DNA from: Paenibacillus amylolyticus
GTDB lineage: Bacteria > Bacillota > Bacilli > Paenibacillales > Paenibacillaceae
DNA length: 64,000 nucleotides
Reading direction: 5' to 3'
Assembly (NCBI RefSeq): GCF_003719335.1
Contig: NZ_RIAS01000011.1
Coordinates: 62,001 to 126,000, forward strand
Shown: positions 27,723 through 35,754 of the stretch, piece after piece
How positions within the stretch are numbered: the first letter of the stretch is position 1
Layout: each line of letters begins with the position of its first letter
Made by a program: the position numbers and the translations under genes
The notes under the pieces: model-generated
What the model was told of the DNA's origin: nothing
Seen by the model: only the letters and a program-made list of their open reading frames with translations
Database searches by the model: none

Positions 27723-28260
27723 TCAATACCATACCTCCATAAGAAGTAAAAACCGCAGAAGCCTGGACTGTACCTTGTAACCATTCTCGTATCATCATAG
27801 AAGGTGTGCGATTGGTACTTTTAAGTCTCACCGTGAAGAAGTCGCCCATATGGAGCGTATATCTGCGCCCAGGATCATCGATGGACAATGTGCTAGACAA
27901 CGGATATAACCGGTCCTGAATCTGTGACAAGTAAAATGCATCATGAACAACTTCATATGTACCCGTGAAGCTACTCTGAATCATCGGATCTGAATAATGG
28001 GGGACATATTTTTTGTGTAAATGTTCCATCGAAATGTCATAGTTATTACCCGTTTGGGCTAACTGTTCTTGAAACTCCGCGAGCATTCGAGGTGAGATAT
28101 ATCCCTTAGTGCGGACAGCATCCACAAATCGTGTGACACTTTGAGTCGCTGCCAAGCGCGCAATATCATCCTGACGTTCAGCGGTCTCGGCCGCAGGATA
28201 CACATAGAGCAGTAAAACAGCAAGCAATACCGCAAACAGTTTGGATACTGCATTGATCAC
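27709..28260 (-). CDS. Small membrane-anchored protein of the tad-like operon (183 aa)
   Basis: One membrane helix at about residues 8-22 (LFAVLLAVLLLYVYP) followed by an extracytoplasmic region without recognised domain. The GTG at 28260 has AAGGAGG ten bases upstream and overlaps the previous stop as GTGA; the longest frame starts seven codons earlier inside the ribosome binding site and is rejected. Possibly a minor pilin; no function is assigned. Confidence 0.7.
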   Translation of the reverse strand: MINAVSKLFAVLLAVLLLYVYPAAETAERQDDIARLAATQSVTRFVDAVRTKGYISPRMLAEFQEQLAQTGNNYDISMEHLHKKYVPHYSDPMIQSSFTGTYEVVHDAFYLSQIQDRLYPLSSTLSIDDPGRRYTLHMGDFFTVRLKSTNRTPSMMIREWLQGTVQASAVFTSYGGMVLNEDY

Positions 28261-28655
28261 TGACTCTCTACCTCCTTCCAAAAAGAAAGCTTTAACAATT
28301 CACCGGATTCACTTCGGTTATATTCAGATCGATATTTCCCATCTAGCTCAACTGGAATCACAACTGATCGATGTTCAAGTGGATCAATCACATACTCATG
28401 ACCGTCTACCTCAACCCGAACCCTTGTACCTGTCATTTGCCGAACCGTATGCAGAACCTCAGCTCCGGTGTATCCGACCAAGCCACTTGTGTGAAGTGTC
28501 GTATGGACTCTGCCTTCCATAGCCGCATTTGTTTTCACCCTGTCGTTCAAGGCATCGTTTAAAATACGGATGTTCCTCTGCCCGTACAGGCAGGCTGTCA
28601 CAAAAAGGACAACCGCCGTACAGAACAGCATCAGATGCTGTGTGTTCCGGGACAT
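28257..28655 (-). CDS. Small membrane-anchored protein of the tad-like operon (132 aa)
   Basis: One membrane helix near residues 7-25 (LMLFCTAVVLFVTACLY) and a soluble extracytoplasmic domain with mixed beta-type sequence (TRVRVEVDGHEYVIDPLE). The ATG at 28655 is ten bases from GGAG; a TTG two codons earlier is too close. No family recognised. Translationally coupled to its neighbours. Confidence 0.68.
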   Translation of the reverse strand: MSRNTQHLMLFCTAVVLFVTACLYGQRNIRILNDALNDRVKTNAAMEGRVHTTLHTSGLVGYTGAEVLHTVRQMTGTRVRVEVDGHEYVIDPLEHRSVVIPVELDGKYRSEYNRSESGELLKLSFWKEVESQ

Positions 28656-28671
28656 ATTCAACCAGCTCCAG

Positions 28672-29157
28672 TCAGGATTGCTGGAAAATCAGACCTCTAA
28701 CCACATTCGATCGGTCTTTTACGATAATTGCCTTAAATTTACCACTAGGATTAACATATTGATTGTCCTTTTCACTCATCGTCTGATTAATACTGCCTAC
28801 CTTGTCATCAGGTGCAATGACAGAACCATAGTCCGCGTTATTAACATCCTGAGAGATGTTAAGCTGATTACCGTACCACTGTCCGCTTTTGTTTTTACCC
28901 GTAATAACCCGGATACCAAACTGGTCCTTGTCCGCATATTTCCGTAAAGCATTGGTCACTTGTGATCCACTGATGGTTGTTCCGTCATACACTGTAAATG
29001 CTGCCTGAGAAAGCTCGGTTTGAATATCTGCAAAATTATTTTGCGCCGTTTTGGTTGCCTCCTGCGCCGAAATAAATAACAAAACTACAATCGTAATCAG
29101 GGCAATCGTCAAAAATATCCCCGCTGCCACCTTTAAAGCACTAGATGCATTATTCAT
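28672..29157 (-). CDS. Pilin-like small membrane protein (161 aa)
   Basis: A short N-terminal segment (NNASSALKVAAG), a strong hydrophobic helix (FLTIALITIVVLLFI, about 15-29) continuing into an amphipathic stretch, then a polar extracytoplasmic domain with many Gln, Asn and Ser. This is the best candidate for the major pilin or pseudopilin of the locus because it directly follows the platform gene, has the pilin-like helix, and has its own AGGAGGG ribosome binding site after a 68-base gap. The class III Flp cleavage motif (Gly followed by Glu-Tyr) is absent. Confidence 0.65.
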   Translation of the reverse strand: MNNASSALKVAAGIFLTIALITIVVLLFISAQEATKTAQNNFADIQTELSQAAFTVYDGTTISGSQVTNALRKYADKDQFGIRVITGKNKSGQWYGNQLNISQDVNNADYGSVIAPDDKVGSINQTMSEKDNQYVNPSGKFKAIIVKDRSNVVRGLIFQQS

Positions 29158-29225
29158 ATTAAATACCCTCCTAAAGTGTTATGAATGATTATTTTTCAGT
29201 TCTTGTTCTTCGTAAAAGTCAAACA

Positions 29226-31292
29226 CTACAGTTTCTGGATTTGCTCATAGTACATGTTCATCTGTACAAAACTCATGCCGACCAGCGGAATAACGAGGTA
29301 CATGAAGATCAGAGCATACATGGGCGTAAAACCGATCGTCCTTCCCCATCCAGCCTTGATATCAATAATTTTGCTGTACTCCTGTTTGCGCTGTTCAAAA
29401 TAAAAGGCCATCATGCTTTCTAGATCATCAAAAGCTTCACGAATGGATATTTTACCTAAAGCCAGTTGCAGTTTATCAATCAAACGTTGAAATTCAGGCA
29501 AACCTACCTCCTCTTTTAATTGTTCTAGCGCTTGTTCAGGGCCATGTTCGAAGTGCAACAAACACTTTTGTAGTGGCCTTTTGAATATGACAGCGAATCG
29601 ATTAAGCCATTCTACAATCTCCTCGACAGACATCCGATCCATCTCTCGCAAAATCGATATCACCGTCTGAAATTGATAGATTTCATGCCTCATATCCAAC
29701 CTTCGCATTTTACGCTGGAACAACATGAGCCAGATGGGCAGATTATAGCCCCCTATCCCTATGAGCAGCGCCAAAATAATCTCCCACCATCGCATATATT
29801 GGTTGTTATATGCCTCAATCTTGTCTATAATCCGCTGAATTGTCGCCGTCTGAGCATCGTGATCAAGCTGGACTGGTGCAAGCTGCAGCAGTGCATTGGA
29901 AATATCTTCGTATGTGGCTGCCCGCTTCATCTCAACATACGCCATAACCGCTCCATCCAGCGCCGTCTTCTCTCGGGCCACTTTCAAATCCGCCTCAGAC
30001 ATTGCACCAAACATGCGGTCATCCCTGATTGGATCGTGCAATATATGATTACGCTCAACTTGATGTAGTAAAAGAATCAATCCTACAGTCAGAATCAGAC
30101 AACTTGCGAATAGCAATAATCTGCGTATAGCTACCCATTCATATTTCAGATCGGTACTGCTCTCTCTCATTAATCTGATCGTCTGATTGTATGGGGTCGT
30201 TCCCGGTTTGGCAGCAAAAAGCATAGCCAACCTCCGTAAAACAACATGTTTATACAAAAAGCGATCCAGTCTGGATTGTTTCTTCCCGGAACGGTAGCGG
30301 ATTTCATCATATTGCTGAAGACGCTGTAACAGCAAGTAAGCAACAATGATGATAATGTAGATGGATATTTTAGTGATAAAACCAAGTTTGCCGCGATAAA
30401 AATCATCCATTGTCGGGAAACTGACCCGAGCCCAATGCTCAATTGGCCCTGTAAACAGTACAGGTGCAAGAGCAATTACGTTTAACCCTTGAAGCAGATA
30501 ATCAAGCTTGTCACGCCTTAAAATCTCCAGGTGTATCTCCTGAGTCAGATTACCTAAACCTTGCAGATAAATGGAGCCCTGCTCCTTGTCCTTATCTCCG
30601 AACTCCATCACCATATAAGACACACCGGCAAAACCTTTGAGAAAACGATTTGGTGCCACTTCATAATATCGTTCAAGTGCTTCATTGGGGTCGGGAGAAG
30701 TCAAAGCTTCATAGATCAGCCTCACTTGCTCGGCGGCTTCTCCTGTACCTGCTTCGGACGCTTCGTACAATGCTTCCTCAACCATGCCATGCTGATGATA
30801 CCGGTGTCTTACATCTGCGAACAAATCTAGCATTTGCACCAGCAGTTTTTTCTCGATACGACTCAAACACATATCTAACACAAGACTGTTCAGCACGATA
30901 GCGCACAGCATAGCCAGAAGAATAAAAGTTATCCCTGGCTGTAACCAAAACAACACGGTACTAACACTTCCGTACCCGCCCATAATAATCAGAACAACGT
31001 TCATCGTGACTCTCCGAAGCGCTGGTTCATCCCTGGCATAACGATATGAGATTCTTTTTTGCACTTGCAAAATATACATTGAAAGCAAGGGTATTTTCAT
31101 ACCGACATGATACGCCTGCAAGAGGAAACTTCCCCAATCTCTGTACTTCTTACCTTGAATATTCACGATTTTCCCCGTAGCGTACGTCGAAGCTGACTCT
31201 CTCCGCCTTAGCATATGAAGAATGATTAACGTGATGGCTAAACCAACTACACAAAAACTGACTACAACCAACAATATCCATTTAATGCTCAT
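29226..31292 (-). CDS. TadB-TadC-like fused inner-membrane platform protein
   Basis: A 688-residue membrane protein with two regions of the T2SSF type. The N-terminal half (about 110-350) has the helical soluble domain MLDLFADVRHRYHQHGMVEEALYEA followed by membrane helices; the C-terminal half (about 510-688) has a second copy, FQTVISILREMDRMSVEEIVEWLNRFA, ending in membrane segments. TadB and TadC are normally separate genes, so this looks like a fusion. The ATG at 31292 follows GGTGG by five bases and overlaps the ATPase gene by 11 bases. It should anchor the CpaF-like motor in the membrane. Confidence 0.75.
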   Translation of the reverse strand: MSIKWILLVVVSFCVVGLAITLIILHMLRRRESASTYATGKIVNIQGKKYRDWGSFLLQAYHVGMKIPLLSMYILQVQKRISYRYARDEPALRRVTMNVVLIIMGGYGSVSTVLFWLQPGITFILLAMLCAIVLNSLVLDMCLSRIEKKLLVQMLDLFADVRHRYHQHGMVEEALYEASEAGTGEAAEQVRLIYEALTSPDPNEALERYYEVAPNRFLKGFAGVSYMVMEFGDKDKEQGSIYLQGLGNLTQEIHLEILRRDKLDYLLQGLNVIALAPVLFTGPIEHWARVSFPTMDDFYRGKLGFITKISIYIIIIVAYLLLQRLQQYDEIRYRSGKKQSRLDRFLYKHVVLRRLAMLFAAKPGTTPYNQTIRLMRESSTDLKYEWVAIRRLLLFASCLILTVGLILLLHQVERNHILHDPIRDDRMFGAMSEADLKVAREKTALDGAVMAYVEMKRAATYEDISNALLQLAPVQLDHDAQTATIQRIIDKIEAYNNQYMRWWEIILALLIGIGGYNLPIWLMLFQRKMRRLDMRHEIYQFQTVISILREMDRMSVEEIVEWLNRFAVIFKRPLQKCLLHFEHGPEQALEQLKEEVGLPEFQRLIDKLQLALGKISIREAFDDLESMMAFYFEQRKQEYSKIIDIKAGWGRTIGFTPMYALIFMYLVIPLVGMSFVQMNMYYEQIQKL

Positions 31293-33108
31293 AGGTTCCA
31301 CCCCAGTGTTGTCCAATAAACCGACCAAACTTCTCGGCATCTGGAAGTGTCATCTGCTCCTGCATATCCACGATGCTAGAAGCCGAGATCGGAGCAGTAG
31401 CCACATATTTTCCTTGATGATACTCTACGACATTTCTAAAAGTGAACCCTGCTCTTTCTTCCATGCTTTCCGCTTCGCGGGAATGGGGAATACATTCGGT
31501 AATCCGCTCAATATATCTGCGGCCCTCTGCATCTTTTTTCATATGAACATCAAAGTTAATGACACTGACAACCTGTTCTTCAGCAATATGTTCATGATGG
31601 AACATGCCTGTCTTGAGTAACGAATTCCGGAGTGAAAACACCAGATCACGGAAAGTTTTGGCGTGATGCGTAAACAGGGTAAACAAACTCGCCACCTGTG
31701 ACATCTGAATCATCCAGGCAGCAACCTCATCACTCGCAACCTCACCGAGAATGTTCACTGTCCCATCTGTTTTTTTCTGTAGATCCAGTCCTTGCTGACC
31801 CGATATATGTTCCGTTTCCCGAAAACTCAGAATGTTACGGCGACTGTATATCCGTCTTAATTGCAGCTCAAATGCCATCTCCTGTACTCGCAAAGTATAG
31901 GAAGCATAGATATGTTTCACCATGGCCATCAGCAATGTAGTTTTACCAGAGCCCTGTGCACCCGTTACTGCCGTGATCCGACTACCTTTCATCAAATATT
32001 GCAGCAGTTCTATTGGCAATTGTGCGTTGTTACCTGTAATCAACTGTTCAAGGGAGGCGTTGGGAATATCAAACTTCCGAACAAAGAATGCCCAGGATTC
32101 CGCAAAAGGAGGACGCACAACGACCACACGTGAGCCGTCTTTCATCTCATTCACTTTATAACCGCTTGCTTCCGACAATTGACCAGGATAATTGTATTTA
32201 TATATGTTCTGACACACTCGTTTCAACTCCCGGATGCTGCCAAAACTTAAGAAAGACAAATGAATGGACTTCCCTTTATAAAAGATCCACACACTCTCCA
32301 TCCCGCTTAGCGGTTCCTCATTAATCTCATCCTCAAAAGCATGCTCCAGAAGATCATTCCAAGAAGCGGGTACATGATTTCCCGTATGTGGCAGTATCTC
32401 CAGAGCCCCGCTCACCCCTCCACTAACACCATCGATCCGTTGATCCCTGATTTCATCCACAACAGAGAATCCTTTGTATTGTTGGTAGATACGTTGCACG
32501 ATAATTTCTACCTTTTCTCTAAATCCCAATTCCCGATATTCACATTCAAAGACATGCTGGATATCTTGCTCGGAAATATAATAACTGCCGCCATCTTCTG
32601 AGCCTTCTTCCAGCCTTAGTTTACCTAAGTCATAGGTATCAATCATTCTGGAGAGAGCATCTACTCCAAATCGCTCGCGGTATAAATAAAAGATAATATC
32701 GAAGCGATCTTGTACGCTTAACCGCTCTGGTTCAGCAAACATCATCACTTCATCGACATTAGACTTATTCAGACCAATACTTCGTGTCAGCAAGTCACCA
32801 ATCAGATTTTTGACATACGTCTTGTCACTGATGCTTCCTGATACACAGCTTTTGAGCGCTTTTCTCATCTCAGCACGTTGATTGATTCTGCGGCGATACT
32901 CTTCTTCATGTAAACCCGCATCGGCAAGCTGGCTATGGCTTATTTCATGCAATGAATTTTTCACTTGTTCAATCAATGTCTCAAACGTAAAGGACTCCTG
33001 CTCAGGTATACGTTCACTTCTTTCCCGCATAAAGGCCCGATACTTAAACCATACATAACATATACCTGTAATTATAATAATTGTGATGAACGTCGCATTC
33101 CAGACCAC
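31282..33108 (-). CDS. CpaF/TadA-like secretion ATPase with an N-terminal membrane helix
   Basis: A 608-residue VirB11/CpaF-family ATPase. The C-terminal motor has Walker A GAQGSGKT at 383-390, a divergent Walker B-like GEVASDE near 455-461 and a His-box variant FTLFTHHAKT near 477-486. The segment 95-345 fits the N-terminal domains of CpaF. Unusually, residues 5-22 form a hydrophobic helix (ATFITIIIITGICYVWF); CpaF and TadA are normally soluble. Start is a GTG at 33108 shortly after the previous stop. Expected role: powering assembly or export through the TadBC-like platform. Confidence 0.8.
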   Translation of the reverse strand: MVWNATFITIIIITGICYVWFKYRAFMRERSERIPEQESFTFETLIEQVKNSLHEISHSQLADAGLHEEEYRRRINQRAEMRKALKSCVSGSISDKTYVKNLIGDLLTRSIGLNKSNVDEVMMFAEPERLSVQDRFDIIFYLYRERFGVDALSRMIDTYDLGKLRLEEGSEDGGSYYISEQDIQHVFECEYRELGFREKVEIIVQRIYQQYKGFSVVDEIRDQRIDGVSGGVSGALEILPHTGNHVPASWNDLLEHAFEDEINEEPLSGMESVWIFYKGKSIHLSFLSFGSIRELKRVCQNIYKYNYPGQLSEASGYKVNEMKDGSRVVVVRPPFAESWAFFVRKFDIPNASLEQLITGNNAQLPIELLQYLMKGSRITAVTGAQGSGKTTLLMAMVKHIYASYTLRVQEMAFELQLRRIYSRRNILSFRETEHISGQQGLDLQKKTDGTVNILGEVASDEVAAWMIQMSQVASLFTLFTHHAKTFRDLVFSLRNSLLKTGMFHHEHIAEEQVVSVINFDVHMKKDAEGRRYIERITECIPHSREAESMEERAGFTFRNVVEYHQGKYVATAPISASSIVDMQEQMTLPDAEKFGRFIGQHWGGTYEH

Positions 33109-33115
33109 TAGAGAT

Positions 33116-33946
33116 TCAGGCTCCCCTTTCCAGCCTCTTCAGCACAGTACGCATCCCCGCACCGTCCATAATCAGGCAAGCGAGTTCAGCCATACTTGAG
33201 GCAAAACTCCCTTTTTGAACTTGTTTTTTCTCAGTCAGACTCTCAAGTTGCAAGTATCTGGGGACATCTCTGCGGTTGATCGCATCCAGATACCCGGTCG
33301 TATACGGAACTGCGGAAAGACTCCCCTTGTATCTAAAACCACGCTTAATATTGGCGAGTGTAGCACGAGAATTCGAATCATATTTATTGATAAGAACATG
33401 TAGTTTTCGTTCCGTTATTTGTTCAGGCAGAATTTTTTCGAAAAAGTGTTCCAGATTCCTCATATTCTGATTCAGAACAACGACAACAACATCAGCCTGC
33501 TGCAATATAAGTTGTGAATTCACATTAGATTGATCAGCATCCAGAAGTACAAGATCATAACATTGATTAGCAATCTCCAGCAGTTTTTTTATCAACTCCC
33601 CTTTTTCAATCGCAGAGCGCTCATTTCCATATACGCTTCCAGTCAGCAGATCGAGCCGCTCTTTCAACAACGGTTTGGTGTAATCCTTTAGGTTGTGTTT
33701 GTTAAGACTACCGCTAATAAATAGCCGTTCAACAGCATCCCAACCATTTTCTTCAAAAGAATACGATTTTTCGGTTGAGCTCTTCTCATCCTGAATTATG
33801 CCTGATTCTACCCCACAATTCGCGGGGCCTGTATTCACGAGCAATACTCTGGCTTTATACTGGAATGCTGTCGCATAGGCACTCATCAATGCACTTGAGG
33901 AACATCCCATTTCAGCAAAAGGACTCCAAAAAGCGATCGTACTCAT
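33116..33946 (-). CDS. CpaE/MinD-like protein with a degenerate P-loop (276 aa)
   Basis: The fold pattern of the SIMIBI/MinD class is visible: an N-terminal strand and loop (IAFWSPFAEMGCSSSALMSAYATAF), a strand RVLLVNTG, then CYDLVLLDADQSN and VVVVLNQN. The P-loop lacks the Walker A lysine, so ATP binding is doubtful. In Tad systems CpaE-type proteins localise or regulate the pilus machine. The ATG at 33946 has GGAGG eight bases upstream and overlaps the previous stop as ATGA; an extension of 27 codons is rejected. Confidence 0.72.
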   Translation of the reverse strand: MSTIAFWSPFAEMGCSSSALMSAYATAFQYKARVLLVNTGPANCGVESGIIQDEKSSTEKSYSFEENGWDAVERLFISGSLNKHNLKDYTKPLLKERLDLLTGSVYGNERSAIEKGELIKKLLEIANQCYDLVLLDADQSNVNSQLILQQADVVVVVLNQNMRNLEHFFEKILPEQITERKLHVLINKYDSNSRATLANIKRGFRYKGSLSAVPYTTGYLDAINRRDVPRYLQLESLTEKKQVQKGSFASSMAELACLIMDGAGMRTVLKRLERGA

Positions 33947-34656
33947 GCCCTCATCCTCCCTGCTTCTTTGATCGCACGACAGCTGCGAACGCTCTCCCAT
34001 CCAGTCAATTGTTCCACAACGCGGCATAAGGATTTTTTGTAATTTCTGGACAGTGGGCCGATATGCACACGGTTATAATGTTCATTTTCTAGCTTAACCG
34101 CAGCGCTCAGCTCATCCCACGGAAGAATCAGAGACTCCCCAGTCCACCGAAAAGGACCACCCTCAAAATAGGCCCAAAGATAATGGGCTTCAAGTCTACA
34201 ATCCACGCCATTAATCAACATTCGTTGGAAAGTCAGCTCTTCAGGAAGCCCATGTTCGTTGAACAACTGTTCCAACCACCCTTTCCCTCGTTCCAGATTG
34301 TATCGTTCATAATCGCTCACCCAGACACGAACTTCTGCGGTAAGCCATAAATGACGTGAAGCAAAGTGTGATGTCTCGATGTCGTATAACACATAATCAT
34401 AACTGTCCAGACTCTCACCGCTAATCTGCAAATGATGCTCTACCGTCATTGAAGTAACAAAATGACATGCGATATCAAATCCCTCGAATTCCACAACTTG
34501 CAATGATTGCTGACGATCTCCAACACCGTATCCATATTTTTGTTGCAACGTACCATCCACTAAGAGAACCCGCTTACCTGTTGAAGCAAGTATTTTACTC
34601 AGATATAACATCAGGTCATTTTTCTCACATAAACCTGCAAAAATCCAAATGTGCAC
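33943..34656 (-). CDS. Divergent MinD/CpaE-like protein (237 aa)
   Basis: The first 60 residues show the MinD-like arrangement IWIFAGLCEKNDLMLYLSKIL...RVLLVDG, with a P-loop in which the usual GGVGKT is replaced by GLCEKND. The body has YDYVLYDIET, a Walker-B-like strand, and AEVRVWVSDYE. No characterised domain in the C-terminal half. The start is a GTG at 34656 with GAGGGG about 11 bases upstream. It may pair with the next gene product as a pseudo-ATPase heterodimer; this is inference. Confidence 0.62.
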   Translation of the reverse strand: MHIWIFAGLCEKNDLMLYLSKILASTGKRVLLVDGTLQQKYGYGVGDRQQSLQVVEFEGFDIACHFVTSMTVEHHLQISGESLDSYDYVLYDIETSHFASRHLWLTAEVRVWVSDYERYNLERGKGWLEQLFNEHGLPEELTFQRMLINGVDCRLEAHYLWAYFEGGPFRWTGESLILPWDELSAAVKLENEHYNRVHIGPLSRNYKKSLCRVVEQLTGWESVRSCRAIKEAGRMRA

Positions 34657-34715
34657 TGATCAGCGCCCCTCAATCTCAATTTAATGTTGTTATAAGAATA
34701 TCTGATCTAATTCAA

Positions 34716-35738
34716 TTACTCATTTCCCGTCAGCAATTGCTGTTGCTCGTTCAAAGTTGAAGATTCGATAGGGTCTGATGCCTCTCCCGTATGATCTGTT
34801 CCCCTATTGCCTGATCCGTCGTTCCAGATCGTTCCATTAGCTTCAGGTGAATCTTGAACTGTTGGCCTTTTATTATACGTAACAGAAGATTGTGCCACAT
34901 CTCGTTCGACACCATTAGATGGAGCTGACATGGAGGCAGCGAGCGAACTTTCGAGTGAACTTCGAACTTGTCTCGACAATTCCTGCTCGGCATGACGCAC
35001 AATATTTGGATCACTCTCCAGCAGCTTTAACACTTCGGAATTGGCTGGATATGTCGGAATAGCTGCTGTCTGGAATTGTGGTTCTACATAGGTTAGAGCG
35101 TAGATTGAAGCTTTATGTAAATAGGCATCCACGATTGCACTGGACAATGACAAAATCTCCTCTTCTGTCATCGTAATCCATAGTGTTGCTGCGTTTAATC
35201 GTTCCACCTTTTTCTTGGACAAGAGGATATAGTCTTGACCTGTGGGAAACTGAATACGTACGTCGATCATGTCTCCTTTGGCAAGCGAAGAAGGCAGCAG
35301 CACCACTTGCAACTCGCGATTTCTTAAATCAGGCGATGCCGGTGTTCCCTCATACACCATTTCCGTTGTGATCGCTGTTCCTTTTTTTAGCTCAATTTTA
35401 GCTGACTGCCCTTCCAGCTTCTGCGAACTGGACCACAGATTGCGTGGAGCCTGAGCATCCGGTATCGCAATCAGTTTCAGATCCTCTGGTGAGATAAGTT
35501 CTCCCGCTTCGATATCCCTGATCGTTACCCACCCTCGGGCACCAGAATTCCATTGCTGTAACAATTCCGCTTCTTTCTCCTCATATGCTGACAGATAACG
35601 GTCCTCCATAGCGGACCTGACATCCTCTTTTGTGCTCAGCTGATAGAACACGTAACCTCCAAAAATCATACCGACAGCTCCTGCTCCAATCAGTCCTGCA
35701 TAAATCAGTTGACGACTTTGTTTTCTTAATTTGGACAA
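34716..35738 (-). CDS. CpaB/RcpC-like SAF-domain membrane protein
   Basis: A 340-residue protein with one membrane helix (about 12-32), a coiled segment, and a SAF domain at about 68-130 (VTIRDIEAGELISPEDLKLIAIPD...LKKGTAITTEMVYEG), as in CpaB and RcpC. From about residue 255 the sequence is a long, Ser/Thr/Asn-rich, disordered tail. In Gram-negatives CpaB acts with the outer-membrane secretin, which is absent here. TTG start with AAAGGAG upstream, 16 bases after the kinase gene, placing it second in the operon. Confidence 0.75.
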   Translation of the reverse strand: MSKLRKQSRQLIYAGLIGAGAVGMIFGGYVFYQLSTKEDVRSAMEDRYLSAYEEKEAELLQQWNSGARGWVTIRDIEAGELISPEDLKLIAIPDAQAPRNLWSSSQKLEGQSAKIELKKGTAITTEMVYEGTPASPDLRNRELQVVLLPSSLAKGDMIDVRIQFPTGQDYILLSKKKVERLNAATLWITMTEEEILSLSSAIVDAYLHKASIYALTYVEPQFQTAAIPTYPANSEVLKLLESDPNIVRHAEQELSRQVRSSLESSLAASMSAPSNGVERDVAQSSVTYNKRPTVQDSPEANGTIWNDGSGNRGTDHTGEASDPIESSTLNEQQQLLTGNE

Positions 35739-35754
35739 AAGAGGCTCTCCTTTC

